Assembly (NCBI GenBank): GCA_946122785.1
Contig: CAMGYJ010000006.1
Location: 46,210,066 to 46,274,065, forward strand
DNA length: 64,000 bases
DNA from: Linum tenue
Lineage: Eukaryota; Streptophyta; Magnoliopsida; Malpighiales; Linaceae
Direction of reading: 5' to 3'
Shown: positions 31,702 to 42,608 of the stretch, one piece after another
Position numbering within the stretch: position 1 is the stretch's first letter
Layout: each line of letters starts with the position of its first letter
Translations under genes and position numbers: made by a program
The notes under the pieces: model-generated
The model's database searches: none
Seen by the model: the letters and a program-made list of their open reading frames with translations, nothing else
Told to the model about the DNA's origin: nothing

Positions 31702-34700
31702 ATGGCAGGTGAACAGAATGTGGAACCTGTTGCTGAAAATGTTGGTGGAATTGTCCAACCTGAACAAGCTGCTGCTGATGCAAATAATCGTGCTAATGGT
31801 AATGAGGAAGAACTGGCAGAGCAACCTAGGTTAACGTCTAATGTGTGGTCGCACTTCACTAGGGTGAGGATTAATGGGGTAATGAAGGCAAGGTGTAAGT
31901 ACTGCCGAAAATCACTTGGTGGGGAAACAAGCAATGGAACTTTGCATTTGAGGAACCATCTCAAATCTTTGTATCCAGAAAAGGATACATGATGGTTCTT
32001 AGAAAATTCTTGGCCCCAACTATCGATCTACTGGTAATGCCCAACTCTCTGCTTAGTACAATTCTAATGTGTGTAGGAAGGAACTCTATTCCATGATTTT
32101 GGTGCATGAATACCCACTTAGTAGGGTTCAAACGGTTCTGTTGTTCGTTGCAACCTCAGTTCACAGTTCCTTGTAGAAACACTGTGAATAAGGACATAGT
32201 GTCTTTGTATGGGGTTCAAAGGGGCAAATATCAAAGCATTCTTGATGGTAACTTGGGTAGGATTTCGGAAAAAATCCAAAAATACCACTGTTTAAAAAAC
32301 AAATTCCAAAAATACCACCCAACCCCAAAAAATTCCAAAAATACAACCCAACCCCAAAAAATTCCAAAAATACCACCCTTTTTCAAAAACTGCCACCCCA
32401 CCCAACGGTTTGGTCGAAAACCGCTGGTCGGGGGCGCGGTTTTGGACCAAACCGCGGGCCTAGGGGGCGGTTATAAAAAAAAAAATTTGGACCAAACCGC
32501 TGGGTGGGGCGGCGGTTTGGCCCAAAACCGCCACCCCAACCAGCGGTTTGGTCCAAAATTTTTTTTTTTCCGACCAACTCCTAACTTCGGTCGAAACTTC
32601 AAACGAACGTAACTTTGCACTCGGGTATCCGATCGTAGTGATTTTTTTTTCATTTCGCATAACTTTTCAAGATCTACAACTTTTACAAGGATGAAATTTT
32701 CAAAACAGGAACTATTTGTGGATATACGGGACCTTGAGAATAACTTTACCTTTACTTTTCAGAAATCCATGTACATTTTGAAATTATGATTATATTAAAC
32801 GTTGTAGATCTTGAAAATTTATGCGGAATAAAAAAAAAGTTCATAACATTCGGAGTTTGGAGCACAAAGTTATGGCCGCCCAAAGTTTGACGAAAGGCGA
32901 GACCCGCCGGTTTGCGGCTTGCAAGATCTCAAAAAGTTTGCGGCCTCCATTTTTTGAATCCGAATAATTTTTTGAGATCTTGCAAGTCTCAAACAGTCGG
33001 GTTCCGTCTTCGTCTCGAAAAAACGTCATTTGCCACCCCGACTGACCTTTTTTTTTATTTCGTCAAACTTTGGGCGGCCATAACTTTTTGCTCCAAAATC
33101 CGAATGTCATGAATTTTTTTTTATTCCGCATAACTTTTCAAGATCTACAACTTTTAATATAATCATAATTTCAAAATGTACATGGATTTCTGAAAAGTAA
33201 AGGTAAAGTTATTCTCAAGGTCCCGTATATCCACAAATAGTTCCTGTTTTGAAAATTTCATCCTTGTAAAAGTTGTAGATCTTGAAAAGTTATGCGAAAT
33301 GAAAAAAAAATCACTACGATCGGATACCCGAGTGCAAAGTTACGTTCGTTTGAAGTTTCGACCGAAGTTAGGAGTTGGTCGGAAAAAAAAAAATTTTGGA
33401 CCAAACCGCTGGTTGGGGTGGCGGTTTTGGGCCAAACCGCCGCCCCACCCAGCGGTTTGGTCCAAATTTTTTTTTTTTTATAACCGCCTCCTAGGCCCGC
33501 GGTTTGGTCCAAAACCGCGCCCCCGACAAGCGGTTTTCGACCAAACCGCTGGGTGGGGTGGCGGTTTTTGAAAAAGGGTGGTATTTTTGGAATTTTTTGG
33601 GGTTGAGTGGTATTTTTGGAATTTTTTTTTAAACAGTGGTACTTTTGGATTTTTTCCTAGGATTTCTGTGACAACTTATTTGTGGACTGCCTCAAATCAG
33701 AAAAGGGGGTATATTGCAGTAATAGGCCACTTTATTGATAACTCTTGGAAGCTTCATAACATGATGATGAGGTTTGTGTATGTTCCAACCCCTCACACAA
33801 GTGAGAGACTTGCTGATAGATTGTTTGATTCTATCTTGGATTGGAATATTGATGGTAAGTTGTCCTCAATCACATTGGACAACTGCTCCACCAATGATAT
33901 TTCATCTGAAAAATAAGCTTGTGACCAGTGACATGTTGTTGGATGGTAAATTGGTTCATATGAGGTGTTCAGCTGATATTCTGAACTTGATTGTGAGGGA
34001 TGGTTTGGATGAAATTCAGGAATCTATACATTTGATTAGGGAGAGTGTGGTTTACTGGAATTCTACACCTAAGAGGGTTCAAACCTTCTTCGAAACTGCT
34101 AAGCAACTGAAACTTTCTTGTGAGAAGAGCTAGTACTTGATTGCCCAACTAGATGGAATTCCACCTTTCATATGCTCTCTGTTGCTATTCCATATAAGGA
34201 TGTTTTTTTTTTCCGTTTGAGCATGAGGGACAGTCAATACACATCAGTTCCTTCTAATGATCATTGGGAATTTTCATCTACTGTGATTGAGAAGCTGGCC
34301 ATTTTCTCTTAGATTACTGTGTTGTTCTCTGGTTCCAAGTATCCTACTGCCAGTCTTTTTCCCCCTAAAGATTTGTGATCTTAGACTGAAACTGATTGAG
34401 TGGGGTAATGATCCCAATCCTGTGATTTTTGGGATGGCTAGTAACATGTCCATGAAGTTTGCTAAGTACTGTGATGATATCCACCTTGTTCTTGTTGTCT
34501 CAGTTGTTTTGGATCCAATGTTTAAGTTACATGATATTGAGTACTATGCTGCAAAGTTTGGCAATAATGATACTGATTTGGTGGCTGAGAATATCTAGCA
34601 AATTATCTGTGGTAAGCTGAGAAAAAATCTAGTTCTGGAACCTCTGTTGGTTCTGCATCTGTCTCGACCACCGAGCTTGAGTTTGAGCTGTTTGTAAGTC

Positions 34701-35168
34701 AAAGAAAAAAGAGTAAGAGTACTTTGATTACCACTGAGTTGGACCACTATCTTGCTGAGGATACTATTCCACGGACAACAGAGTTTGATCTTCTGTTGTG
34801 GTGGAAATTGAATGGGCTGAAGTATCCCACCTTGCAAGCAATTGCAAGGGACTTTTTGGCAATCCTAGTCACCTCTGAGGCTTCTGAGAGTGCTTTTAGT
34901 TCTGGTGGGAGGTTGATAGACCCTCACCGGAGCAGACTGCATTATTCAACTGTAGAAGCAATGATGTGCTCACGAAGCTGGATAATGGAAGACATGGAAC
35001 GAGGTAAACTGCAACTATACCTCTCGATTTGATTACAACTGTATTTGCTTAAATGTTAACCTTATCCTCTTGTTTGTACAGATTCTGAGGCGGCTGTGGA
35101 GGCATTAGAGGGAGTATTCTCTACGATGTCCATTGAAGATAGTTCTGTTGAAGAGGCAGAACCTGGGG
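31702..35168 (+). pseudogene. hAT transposase (BED finger and dimerisation domain), disrupted
   Basis: ATG at 31,702 begins MAGEQNVEPVAENVGG. A BED zinc finger follows: SNVWSHFTRV, CKYCRKSL and LHLRNHLKSL give Cys-x2-Cys and His-x4-His-type ligands. After a stop (TGA, 31,990) and shifts, the core appears: WTASNQKRGYIAV, PHTSERLADRLFD, DWNIDGKLSSITLDNCSTND. The motif usually written TTDMWTAS reads TTYLWTAS, so the first catalytic Asp is lost. The C-terminal dimerisation region (LDHYLAED, WWKLNGLKYPTLQAIARDFL, ASESAFSSGGRL) is at 34,724-35,003, followed by an exon (35,082-35,168) after a GT-AG intron. A MULE MITE splits the gene at GNLG/RIS. Confidence 0.85.
32267..33657. mobile_element. MULE-type inverted-repeat (fold-back) MITE, 1,391 bp
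   Basis: Perfect 9-bp TSD TAGGATTTC (32,258-32,266 and 33,658-33,666). The two arms (about 32,267-32,900 and 33,055-33,657) are near-perfect inverted copies, leaving a central spacer of only about 150 bp. The tips read GGAAAAAATCCAAAA, similar to Z and the 23,741 fragment. Each arm has alternating AACCGC and GCGGTT blocks spaced 10-30 bp apart. No coding capacity. Confidence 0.93.
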
Positions 35169-36044
35169 GTAAGACACTATGACTTTCTCTTAATCTTTCA
35201 TAGTTCTGACTTTGTTCATTCGAGCATAATGACTAATGTATTTTGCTTTCCTTTTTCAGGTCCAGGAATGGTGTTCATGAGATCACCATTTGGACACGAA
35301 GACTGATTACTGGAGATTTCTTTGTTGTGGAGCCAAGGTATAAACTTCGATAAGTTATCTTCTAACATTAATACATTATGAGCTTTTGGAGACTTGCTGG
35401 CTATAAACTCATGTTTATACTTCAACTGAAGTTCTTAGTTCTTAGCTATGAACTCATTTTGCTTGGTGACTTGTTTCTGCAGACTTGTTGGCTGCTGCTT
35501 GTTGATCTCGACGATTGACTTTTTGAAGGATGAAAGCTCACTGTTGGTTGCTATTGGAAATTTGGAATGTTGCTGTTGTTGGACTCAGTAGTTGATAGGG
35601 GTTGCTGTTGCTTTTGGTTTTCATTTTGGACAACATTCTAGTTTCATTTTCCTTGATTTTGGATTCTAGTTGCTGCATTTCGACACTCATGTTGCTGCTT
35701 GGAATGGATTATGTTTGGTTTATTTTGTTTAGTTGTTGTGCTTGCTATTGCTGAGCTGCTGGCAGCCACAAAGCAGTCTGGTTTTGTTCATTTGAAACTA
35801 TGAAACATGAATGAAGTTTGAAGTTTGTTTTCAATTTTTAAGTTTTATCATAAATTCTGTTTTTTAGCATTGTGTATCGGGTATTAACAATCTGGGGCAC
35901 CCGGAAAACCACCCAATGATGGGGACGGTATCCAACTCTGACTCGTTACACTGGCGGGGACGGGCACGGGTAAACCCGCCTATTTTAGCAGGCGGGCATC
36001 GGATAGTGGCTACCCGCTCCCGATCCGCTCCGATGCCATCCCTA

Positions 36045-36520
36045 ATGAGAGGCCATAACTTGAAGCTAAATCCACTTAAGTGTGCATTTGGTGTGCCTGC
36101 AGGTGACTTCTTAGGGTTCCTTGTGAGCCAACGTGGCATTGAGGTTGATAAGAGAAAAACCAAGGCCATCATTGAGGCCATGCCACCAAGTAATAAGAAA
36201 GAGCTTCAAAGGTTCCTCAGCCATGTTAACTACATTCGATCATCTCGAATTATGTTGGCCAAACCCAAGTCTTCTGTCCTTTGTTGAAGTTGAAGCAGGA
36301 AGATGAGTTTGTATGGCGTCAAGAGCATCAACAAGCCTTTGATGACATCAAGAAGTACCTGGCAACCCCGCCGGGACTCAACTCTCCAATTCCACATCGA
36401 CCATTGAAGTTGTACCTTTCAGCCACTAACACCTCTGTAGCGTGTCTGTTGGCTAAAGATATTGACTCTGGCCATGAACACGTTGTGTACTACTTAAGTA
36501 GACTGTTAAATGAGGCATAA
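36045..36520 (+). pseudogene. Reverse transcriptase end and first RNase H of element T
   Basis: Resumes with MRGHNLKLNPLKCAFGVPAG and DFLGFLVSQRGIEVD, the reverse-transcriptase thumb/connection region, then after a shift near 36,270 KLKQEDEFVWRQEHQQAFDD and HVVYYLSRLLNEA of the RNase H domain. The YVDD active-site segment and the rest of the polymerase fingers/palm are missing. Two stops follow at 36,518 and 36,536. Confidence 0.82.
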
Positions 36521-36570
36521 CAAAAGTACTCCCTGTAGAGAAGTTATGTTTAGCCTTATATTTTTCTTGT

Positions 36571-37110
36571 ATGAAGCTAAGGTACTACTTGATGCATGTT
36601 CAAGTGAAACTCATATGTAAGACTGATATAATAAAGTACATGTTGTCCCGGCCAATCATCCATGGAAGGATTAGTAAGTGGACACTTGCACTATCTGAGT
36701 TCAATTTGCAATATGTGCCTCAAAGGGCCATAAAGGGCCAATCATTGGCTGACTTCTTAGCTGACCACCCATGTGTGGATGTGCCAGCTGAGTTGGTAGA
36801 AATAGACATGGCGGAGGAGGCCCCTTGGACCTTATACTTTGACGGATCAAAGACACGATCTGCAGCGGGTGCTGGCGTGGTCCTCATTTCCCCATCAGGG
36901 CATGTCATGCACTTTGCCTTTACACTCGATCTCCCATGCACTAACAATCAAGCCGGGTATGAGGCTTTAATGGTGGGGCTGGAGATGCTTGTTGACTTGA
37001 AAGTCAAAAGTGTTAACATCCAAGGGGACTCCCAACTGGTAGTCTACCAAGTATTTGGTGAATTTCGATGCATCAATTGCATACTAGAGACATATCTTGA
37101 TTATGTCTAA
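36571..37110 (+). pseudogene. Connection and second (archaeal-type) RNase H domain of element T
   Basis: After a tether region with SKWTLALSEFNLQYVPQRAI, the second RNase H shows WTLYFDGSKTRSAAGAGVVL, NNQAGYEALMVGLEML and VNIQGDSQLVVYQV, carrying the Asp, Glu and Asp expected at the active site. This additional domain, placed between the first RNase H and integrase, marks the Tat lineage. The frame ends with TAA at 37,108-37,110. Confidence 0.88.
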
Positions 37111-37931
37111 ATATTAATTACTCACTTTGATAATGTCTCCATCAGGTATGTTCCTCGCCAGGACAATGGCAAGGCTAACTACTTAGCACAACTAGCCTCG
37201 GGGTTCAAAGAGTTTGCTCATGAAGGGGGAGAGCAAATTTTTGTGCGAAGGCTCAACCCATTGCATGAGAGATTGAAGCGAAGGGTAGATGTGTTTACAA
37301 TTGAAGAGGAGGCCAGTGACTGGTGTGCCCCCTTGATGGCATACTTGATGAATCCAACAAGGGATGTGGATTGGGCCGTCAAATTCAAGGCAAGGAACTA
37401 TGTCTTGTTAGATGAGGTCTTGTTCAAAAGGAGACCAGACGGTTTACTGTTGAAGTGCTTGGGGGGCAAGGAGGCCCCACAAGCCATGGGTGAGGTTCAG
37501 GAAGGGATATGTGGTGCTCATCAAGCAGGCCCTTCCATGAGATGGGTACTCCACTAGTATGGATACTACTGGCCATTCTTGGGAGAAGATTGTGCCGTTT
37601 TTGCTAAGGGGTGTGAGGCTTTTCAACGACATGGCCCCGTGCAAGGAGCTCCGACCATCGACTTGAAGTCTATCATCAAGTCTCGACCTTTCATTGGATG
37701 GGCCATGGACTTGATTGGGAAGATCTATCCACCATCTTCTGATAGACATACGTTTGTCATCTTGGCAAATGATTACTTCATCAATTGGGTGGAGGCCAAG
37801 CCAATGACAGTGGTTAATCAAAGCGAAATCATCAAGTTCATCAAAGAAAATATAATACACCGTTTTGGCATGCCAGCCACCATAACAGCTGACCAGGGTA
37901 CCGTGTTCACGGGAGGGGAAGTGATGGCTTT
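37111..37931 (+). pseudogene. Integrase of element T, truncated
   Basis: An H2C2 zinc-binding region is recognisable (AHQAG, WVLH, then DCAVFAKGCEAFQRHGP), with a TAG at about 37,556 and one frameshift. The catalytic core follows: WAMDLIGKIYPPSSDRHTFV, DYFINWVEAKPM, and ADQGTVFTGGEVMAF at the second Asp. The coding homology ends there, directly at the start of the second LTR, so the Glu of the D,D,E triad and the C-terminal part are gone. Confidence 0.85.
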
Positions 37932-39929
37932 TGTACCACATCAATTAACTACAAGAAATTCAATGGATTTATAAGGTCAACTCAATATTAATAATTAAAA
38001 GAGATGTCTAGGCCTTGATGGGTTGAGTTTTTGGGGCTAAGCGGTCAAACCCCTTCTTCTCTATACGATGGCCGACCCGTCTCCGGGGCACCCATAGCCG
38101 GACGATGCCTCCACCCCTTGGTATGAAATATGGCTCCCAAAAACAAAGTCTGAAAATAAGCCGACACAATGAGGTGCCAAACGACCGGGTACCAAGGCAG
38201 ATACCAAATAGGAGGCCATCCAGAAACTAAGTCTGGAAACAAGGCGACACAACGGGATGCCAAACAACCAGGTACCAAGCCGGACGGGGTGCCAAACGAC
38301 CGGGTAAGAAATTTGGCTAAGTATGGTAAACAAGGCGGCACAACAGACGACCGGTACCAAGGCGGGTACCAAAATATGAGGTCATCCAAAAACTAAGTAT
38401 GGAAACAAGGCCACAAGGGGGTACCAAGCCAAGGGGTACCAAGCCGGCAAGACAGGGCTGGTACCCAAGTATGGAAATTGGCTAAGTATGGAATCCAATG
38501 ACCAGGGGGCCATAATGGGTTGTACCGGCAAGGCAGTGCTTGGTATCAAAACATGAAAATCATGAATTTGGCTAAGTATAAAACCAAAGGGGTATCAAGC
38601 CGACAAGGCATGCTTGATACCAAAATGCATAGAATTTGGCTAAGTATAGAGCCAAAGAGGGTACCATGCCGACAAGGCGGGCTTGGTACCAAGATATGGA
38701 ATTTGGCTAAGTATGGAGCAAAAGGGATATCAAGTCGGGCTTGGTAACCAAGCAAGGCAACAGGGCACCATGACCCAAGGGGGTATGAAGCCGACAAGAC
38801 GGACTTGGTGGCCAGGCAATAGGGGGCCAAGTCAGGTACCAACTAAGAGAGTCATAAAGAAACTAAGTTTGGATATCAAGCAGACAAGACGGGTTTGATA
38901 GCCCGACATCAGGGCATCAAACCAACAAGACAAGAAATTTGACTAAGGCAAGGTAGCTAGCTGAGGTGGCCACCCAACTAGGTATCAAACAACCATGGAT
39001 GAATCGCCAGGATGTCGAGTTGAGAGTGTCAATATGATGAGGACTCGTAGAGCACCTTGTGGGGCCATATGGAAACTAAATCCCAAGATGGGTTTGGTGG
39101 GCCCTAACGAGTACCAAGTCGGCAGGGTGCAAGGTACCAACTTGATAAGATTGCAGAAGCTAAGTATGGAGACCAAGCCGGCAGAACTGGCTTGGTAGCA
39201 AGAGTATCAAGCCAACAAGATTGGCTTGATACCAAGATGACAAGTTGGTGCCATGACAATCACTCTAAGACTAAGTGTGGAGACTTGGGGGGTAAAGTGC
39301 TAAATTCTCGTCCTGCCTAGGTGGGTCATATGGCCTAGCCATCAAGACGGTTCATCGAGGTGGCTAGCAAGACTAGGAGTATGGAGCCGTCAGGGCTGTC
39401 GAGGATGTGATCAAGACTTCATCATGGAGGCTAAGGCAAAGAGGCTCAACACCAACCCGGCCCGGCATCGAGACCATCAAGTACCCACCAGCCTCAAGGA
39501 GGGACAAGGGCCCCCAAGGCGAGGTTACCAACTAGTCACCAAGGCGGGACAAGGGACCCCGAGGCGGTTTGGAGCAAGAGGCCAGCTAGCAGTTACTACG
39601 GCGGTTACCAAGGCAGTTACACCCGGTGGCTATAAATAGGAGAAACGAAGATAGGAAAAAGGGTTCCACAACCAAAAATTTTACGCACAATGTCAAACTT
39701 TTATCCTTTCTCTGCAAATTAGCCATAGCCTTAGTTTTCGGAGCTCTCATTGAACCTCCATAGGAGCAGGAATAATTAACGTAGCTTATTCCCAAAAAAT
39801 CATAAAAAACATCAAACACCCTCGTTCGAACATTGTTCGGAGAGGTGTGAACCGTGTTTAGAATCATTGTTTCAGAAGTCAAGGTGCATTTATAGGAATC
39901 AAACACTAGATTTTCCTCGTCGGAAAACA
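37932..39929 (+). repeat. Second LTR of element T
   Basis: Begins TGTACCACATCAATTAAC and ends CGGAAAACA; matches the first LTR along its length with extra repeat units between 38,400 and 38,720. Hairpins at 38,591-38,621 (GGTATCAAGC/GCTTGATACC) and 38,660-38,690 (GGTACCATGCC/GGGCTTGGTACC). Confidence 0.87.
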
Positions 39930-39931
39930 AA

Positions 39932-40113
39932 TTGGCACACCTGGTGGGACCACTGTATGTTATATTTGATGGCTCCTAGGGGAAAGAATCAAGAAGGTGA
40001 TCTTCCACAAGGTGCTGTGGAGGAGGAGCAAGTGGCCGGCGGTAAAGCAGGCCAAGTCGAAGGAGCTTCAGGCAACCTTGCTGGAGCGGAGGTGCCACTC
40101 ACGTCGGCGCCAT
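39932..40113 (+). pseudogene. Primer site and first gag codons of a second T unit
   Basis: The primer site (39,932-39,951) is followed by an ATG at 39,969 encoding MAPRGKNQEGDLPQGAVEEE, without the stop found in the first unit. Homology to the first unit ends at GGCGCCAT near 40,113; the frame then runs into unrelated sequence and stops at 40,142. So the second unit has lost everything after its first 50 or so codons. Confidence 0.8.
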
Positions 40114-40636
40114 TAGACCATCTTTCTTCTTCGGCTGTTTAGTGGTTTCTTTCAAAAAAAAAAAATTGCAAGCCCATACTACATTATGAAAAAATGTGCT
40201 ATGTGAATCACCACTTTTAATCCATAACTTTCTAGAGTTTTGTCTTCAAAATTGTTCATCGACTTTTTACAGTGTTAGAAGTTGGACCAAACACCCCGCC
40301 CCTTATTCTTGAGCTATCTACACTCTCATGAATATCTAAACAATGTAATATGTTAAGCTTCTTTAGCCTTTCCCGACTCACTTTAACTTGTAGTACAAGC
40401 AATACATTGTAATTCCTCTAACATCGCTATACCAACTCTGAGTCACTAGCTGCTGATAGCTAGGATGCAGCTTCCAAAAGGTAAAACACTTGAAAGATCG
40501 AGACAGATTTCGAAGTTGAGAGTGTGTGAATAAGAATTCCACAAGGATTTGACAACCCCAAGAGCAACACCTTTACTATACTTCTTGGGAGTCATTGAAT
40601 TTACTACAAATTTACCATTGCATGATCCAATTTTGA
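40114..40636. other. Intergenic, no feature recognised
   Basis: An A-run follows at 40,155-40,167. No frame or repeat end could be supported. Confidence 0.45.
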
Positions 40637-42057
40637 CAAAATACACTTGTATAGCCAAAACACTCGCGTTTGCGCAAATAATAGTCAAATTTGGGGAAAT
40701 CCCACTTATAGCCAGCTTTTAAAGTTGTTGTATGTCAAATATAGTCATTTCCATTAGATACTTTAACAGTATTATTAACACCATCAACTTATTTGACAGT
40801 TCGCTGGCTAGACTTTTACTCAATGAACACGTCAGCGCCACATAAGTCGTCATAATTTATATTTATTTAATGATTACACATCATAAATAAATAAAAAATT
40901 TACTTTAATTTCCCCCAATTTCTTCATCACCCTGTCGCCTATCTTCTCCCATCCCAGATCTCCGATTTCCTAAAGCTTCCCAAAATCAAAACAAGCAATC
41001 AAAATCGACCTTTAGCTTCCCAAAATCAAAACAATCAATCAATCAAACACGTTAGTGCCACTTGCAGTCGGACCCAATTCACCACCACCGATTTAGATTT
41101 CCTGGCGATGACATTTTAGGGTCCTTGGTTTCTTGATCTGGGATCGACAAGTGCTCGACAGCGACAACAAGATCTGGATATTCTAAAGGTTGTGTCGATG
41201 GACCTCCAGTTTTGATTTCTCTGATACACTGGGGTTGTAGATACAGAGAGGAGGGACAGACGAAATCTGTCATTCCGCAGCAGGTCGCCGTTGAACTTAG
41301 CCGCTTCTCTTTCGTGTTTTTTCTTTCTTTTCACTAAACAAGGTGGTCACCCATAGCACCCGGATTAGATCTGGGAATGAGAAATTTTTGGAGATTTGGA
41401 ATAGATCTGGAACAATTGCATTGCTGGCAGTGGTTGGAGATAGGGAACACGATGGAGATGAGCGACGATTGGGGACGAAAGGGATGGTCGCCGGTCAGGT
41501 GCAACGAGGATGCAAGCGGCGGCCAGTGCGGAAGCTAGTGGACAGGGAAGGGTTTGTGACAAGAAGAGGCAAAAGAAGAAGACGACGTCATCGACGAGAC
41601 GGAGAGCTTCTGCTACTCCTCCAGAGCTTACGGGGAGCGAGAACGAGGAAGGGAAGCGGTTGCGGCGGGCCGAGGAGGGCAGCGGGAGGGCGAACCCGAG
41701 TACTGGACCGGCGCAAATCCTCTTCCCCAAATCCTCTGATTTCCAATTTGAGGGGTTTTTTACTTTTTTAATTCAATTCTGTAGAGAAGAAAAGGGGATT
41801 TAAGTTTTGTACTTCATTTTCAATTTGAGGGGTTTTTTTCTATTTTTGGTTAATTTTTTTCTAATTAATTATCATCCACGTGGACAATTACAGAGTAAAA
41901 GGGATATAAGAATTCGCCATGTAAGAATCTCCGTTTGTCGAGTCACACTCAACGCTAACACTATTAAAGAATTAGACGAAAATGGCTATAAGTGGTATTT
42001 CTCCAAATTTGACTACTATTGGCACAAACGCGAAAGTTTTGGTTGTACGTGTATTTT
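40637..42057. mobile_element. TIR DNA transposon, non-autonomous, about 1.4 kb
   Basis: The left end CAAAATACACTTGTATAGCC and reverse-complemented right end CAAAATACACGTACAACC begin inverted repeats of about 90 bp that share CTCGCGTTTG/TTCGCGTTTG, AGTCAAATTTGG and CCACTTATAGCCA. No TSD could be identified, so the superfamily (MULE suspected) is not settled. The GC-rich frame at 41,343-41,771 has no recognisable domain. Confidence 0.65.
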
Positions 42058-42442
42058 GGGGTGAAAATCACCATTGGTCACTATACTTAATTAATTTATG
42101 TTTACCACTAGACTCGTTTTCAATTCAACTAAACCACTAAACTCAATTTAAAACTCACTGTCCATCACTTTTGTTACAACTTAACGGAAGCCTTATTAAC
42201 AGTGCTGACAAAGCACTAACGATGGTGACATGGCAACACCTATCCCTATTATTCCACATAAGCAGTTATATTCCTTAACCAAACTCTACCAAAAAAGAAT
42301 CTGAAACCCTAATTGTTTGGGTTAATTAGAAATAGCGCCACCGCCGCAAATACAGGCGCCACCGCCCTAGACGCAGGCGCCTACGCCGCAGACAGAAGCG
42401 CCACCGCTGCAGACAGAGGCGCCACTGCCTGAGTCTACGGAG
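42058..42442. other. MITE-end-like sequence and GC-rich repeat before the PMD gene
   Basis: 42,058-42,240 resembles the end of another small element (ATTGGTCACTATACT...ACCACTAAACTC), unpaired here. From 42,330 to 42,430 an imperfect repeat of GCGCCACCGC-type units of about 20 bp lies where the MULE terminal region would be. Confidence 0.45.
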
Positions 42443-42608
42443 ATGTCGTCCGACAAAGACGAAGCAGTCGCCGGCAGAGGCAGGGGGAGAGGCCGGCGAG
42501 GTCGTCGAGGCGCCGGCCATTTTCGTGGTGAGAGTCTCGCCGCCGGTGGGGTTTTTTTTGGCATTTCTTTTAATTAATATTTTTGTTGCTTTTGCATCTC
42601 CTAGGCTT

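Larger units (their letters stand above)
31363..36044 (+). mobile_element. hAT element inside element T pol, left end lost
   Basis: Contains a promoter, spliced hAT transposase gene and a typical hAT subterminal region (repeated CGGG/CCCG near 35,930-36,030) ending GATGCCATCCCTA at 36,044. The matching left end TAGGGATGGC is missing: pol sequence runs directly into hAT promoter DNA near 31,363. Pol resumes at 36,045 far downstream of where it stopped, so most of the reverse transcriptase was deleted together with the hAT left end. An inverted-repeat MITE (32,267-33,657) lies inside. Confidence 0.75.
25425..40113 (+). mobile_element. Tat-lineage Gypsy retrotransposon T with a second LTR and partial second unit
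   Basis: An LTR (25,425-27,226) is followed by a primer site, a gag-protease region, a partial reverse transcriptase/RNase H, a second archaeal-type RNase H and a truncated integrase. Dual RNase H is the defining trait of the Tat lineage. Integrase breaks off at the start of a second LTR (37,932-39,929), which is again followed by a primer site and the first 50 or so gag codons before homology ends near 40,113. So both LTRs have 5'-end context, and no 3' polypurine tract is seen. A hAT element sits within pol at 31,363-36,044. Confidence 0.85.

Noticed and set aside
32106..32612. 168-codon frame across the hAT/MITE junction
   Set aside because: The frame is a chimera of hAT exon sequence and the inverted-repeat MITE; the MITE part is low-complexity.
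25900..39250. Regularly recurring hairpins suggest a CRISPR-like array
   Set aside because: Repeats are imperfect, spacing is irregular, and they lie within LTRs of a plant retrotransposon.
41343..41771. 142-codon Arg-rich frame in the TIR element
   Set aside because: No homology recognised, overlapping frames on both strands, inside a non-autonomous element.
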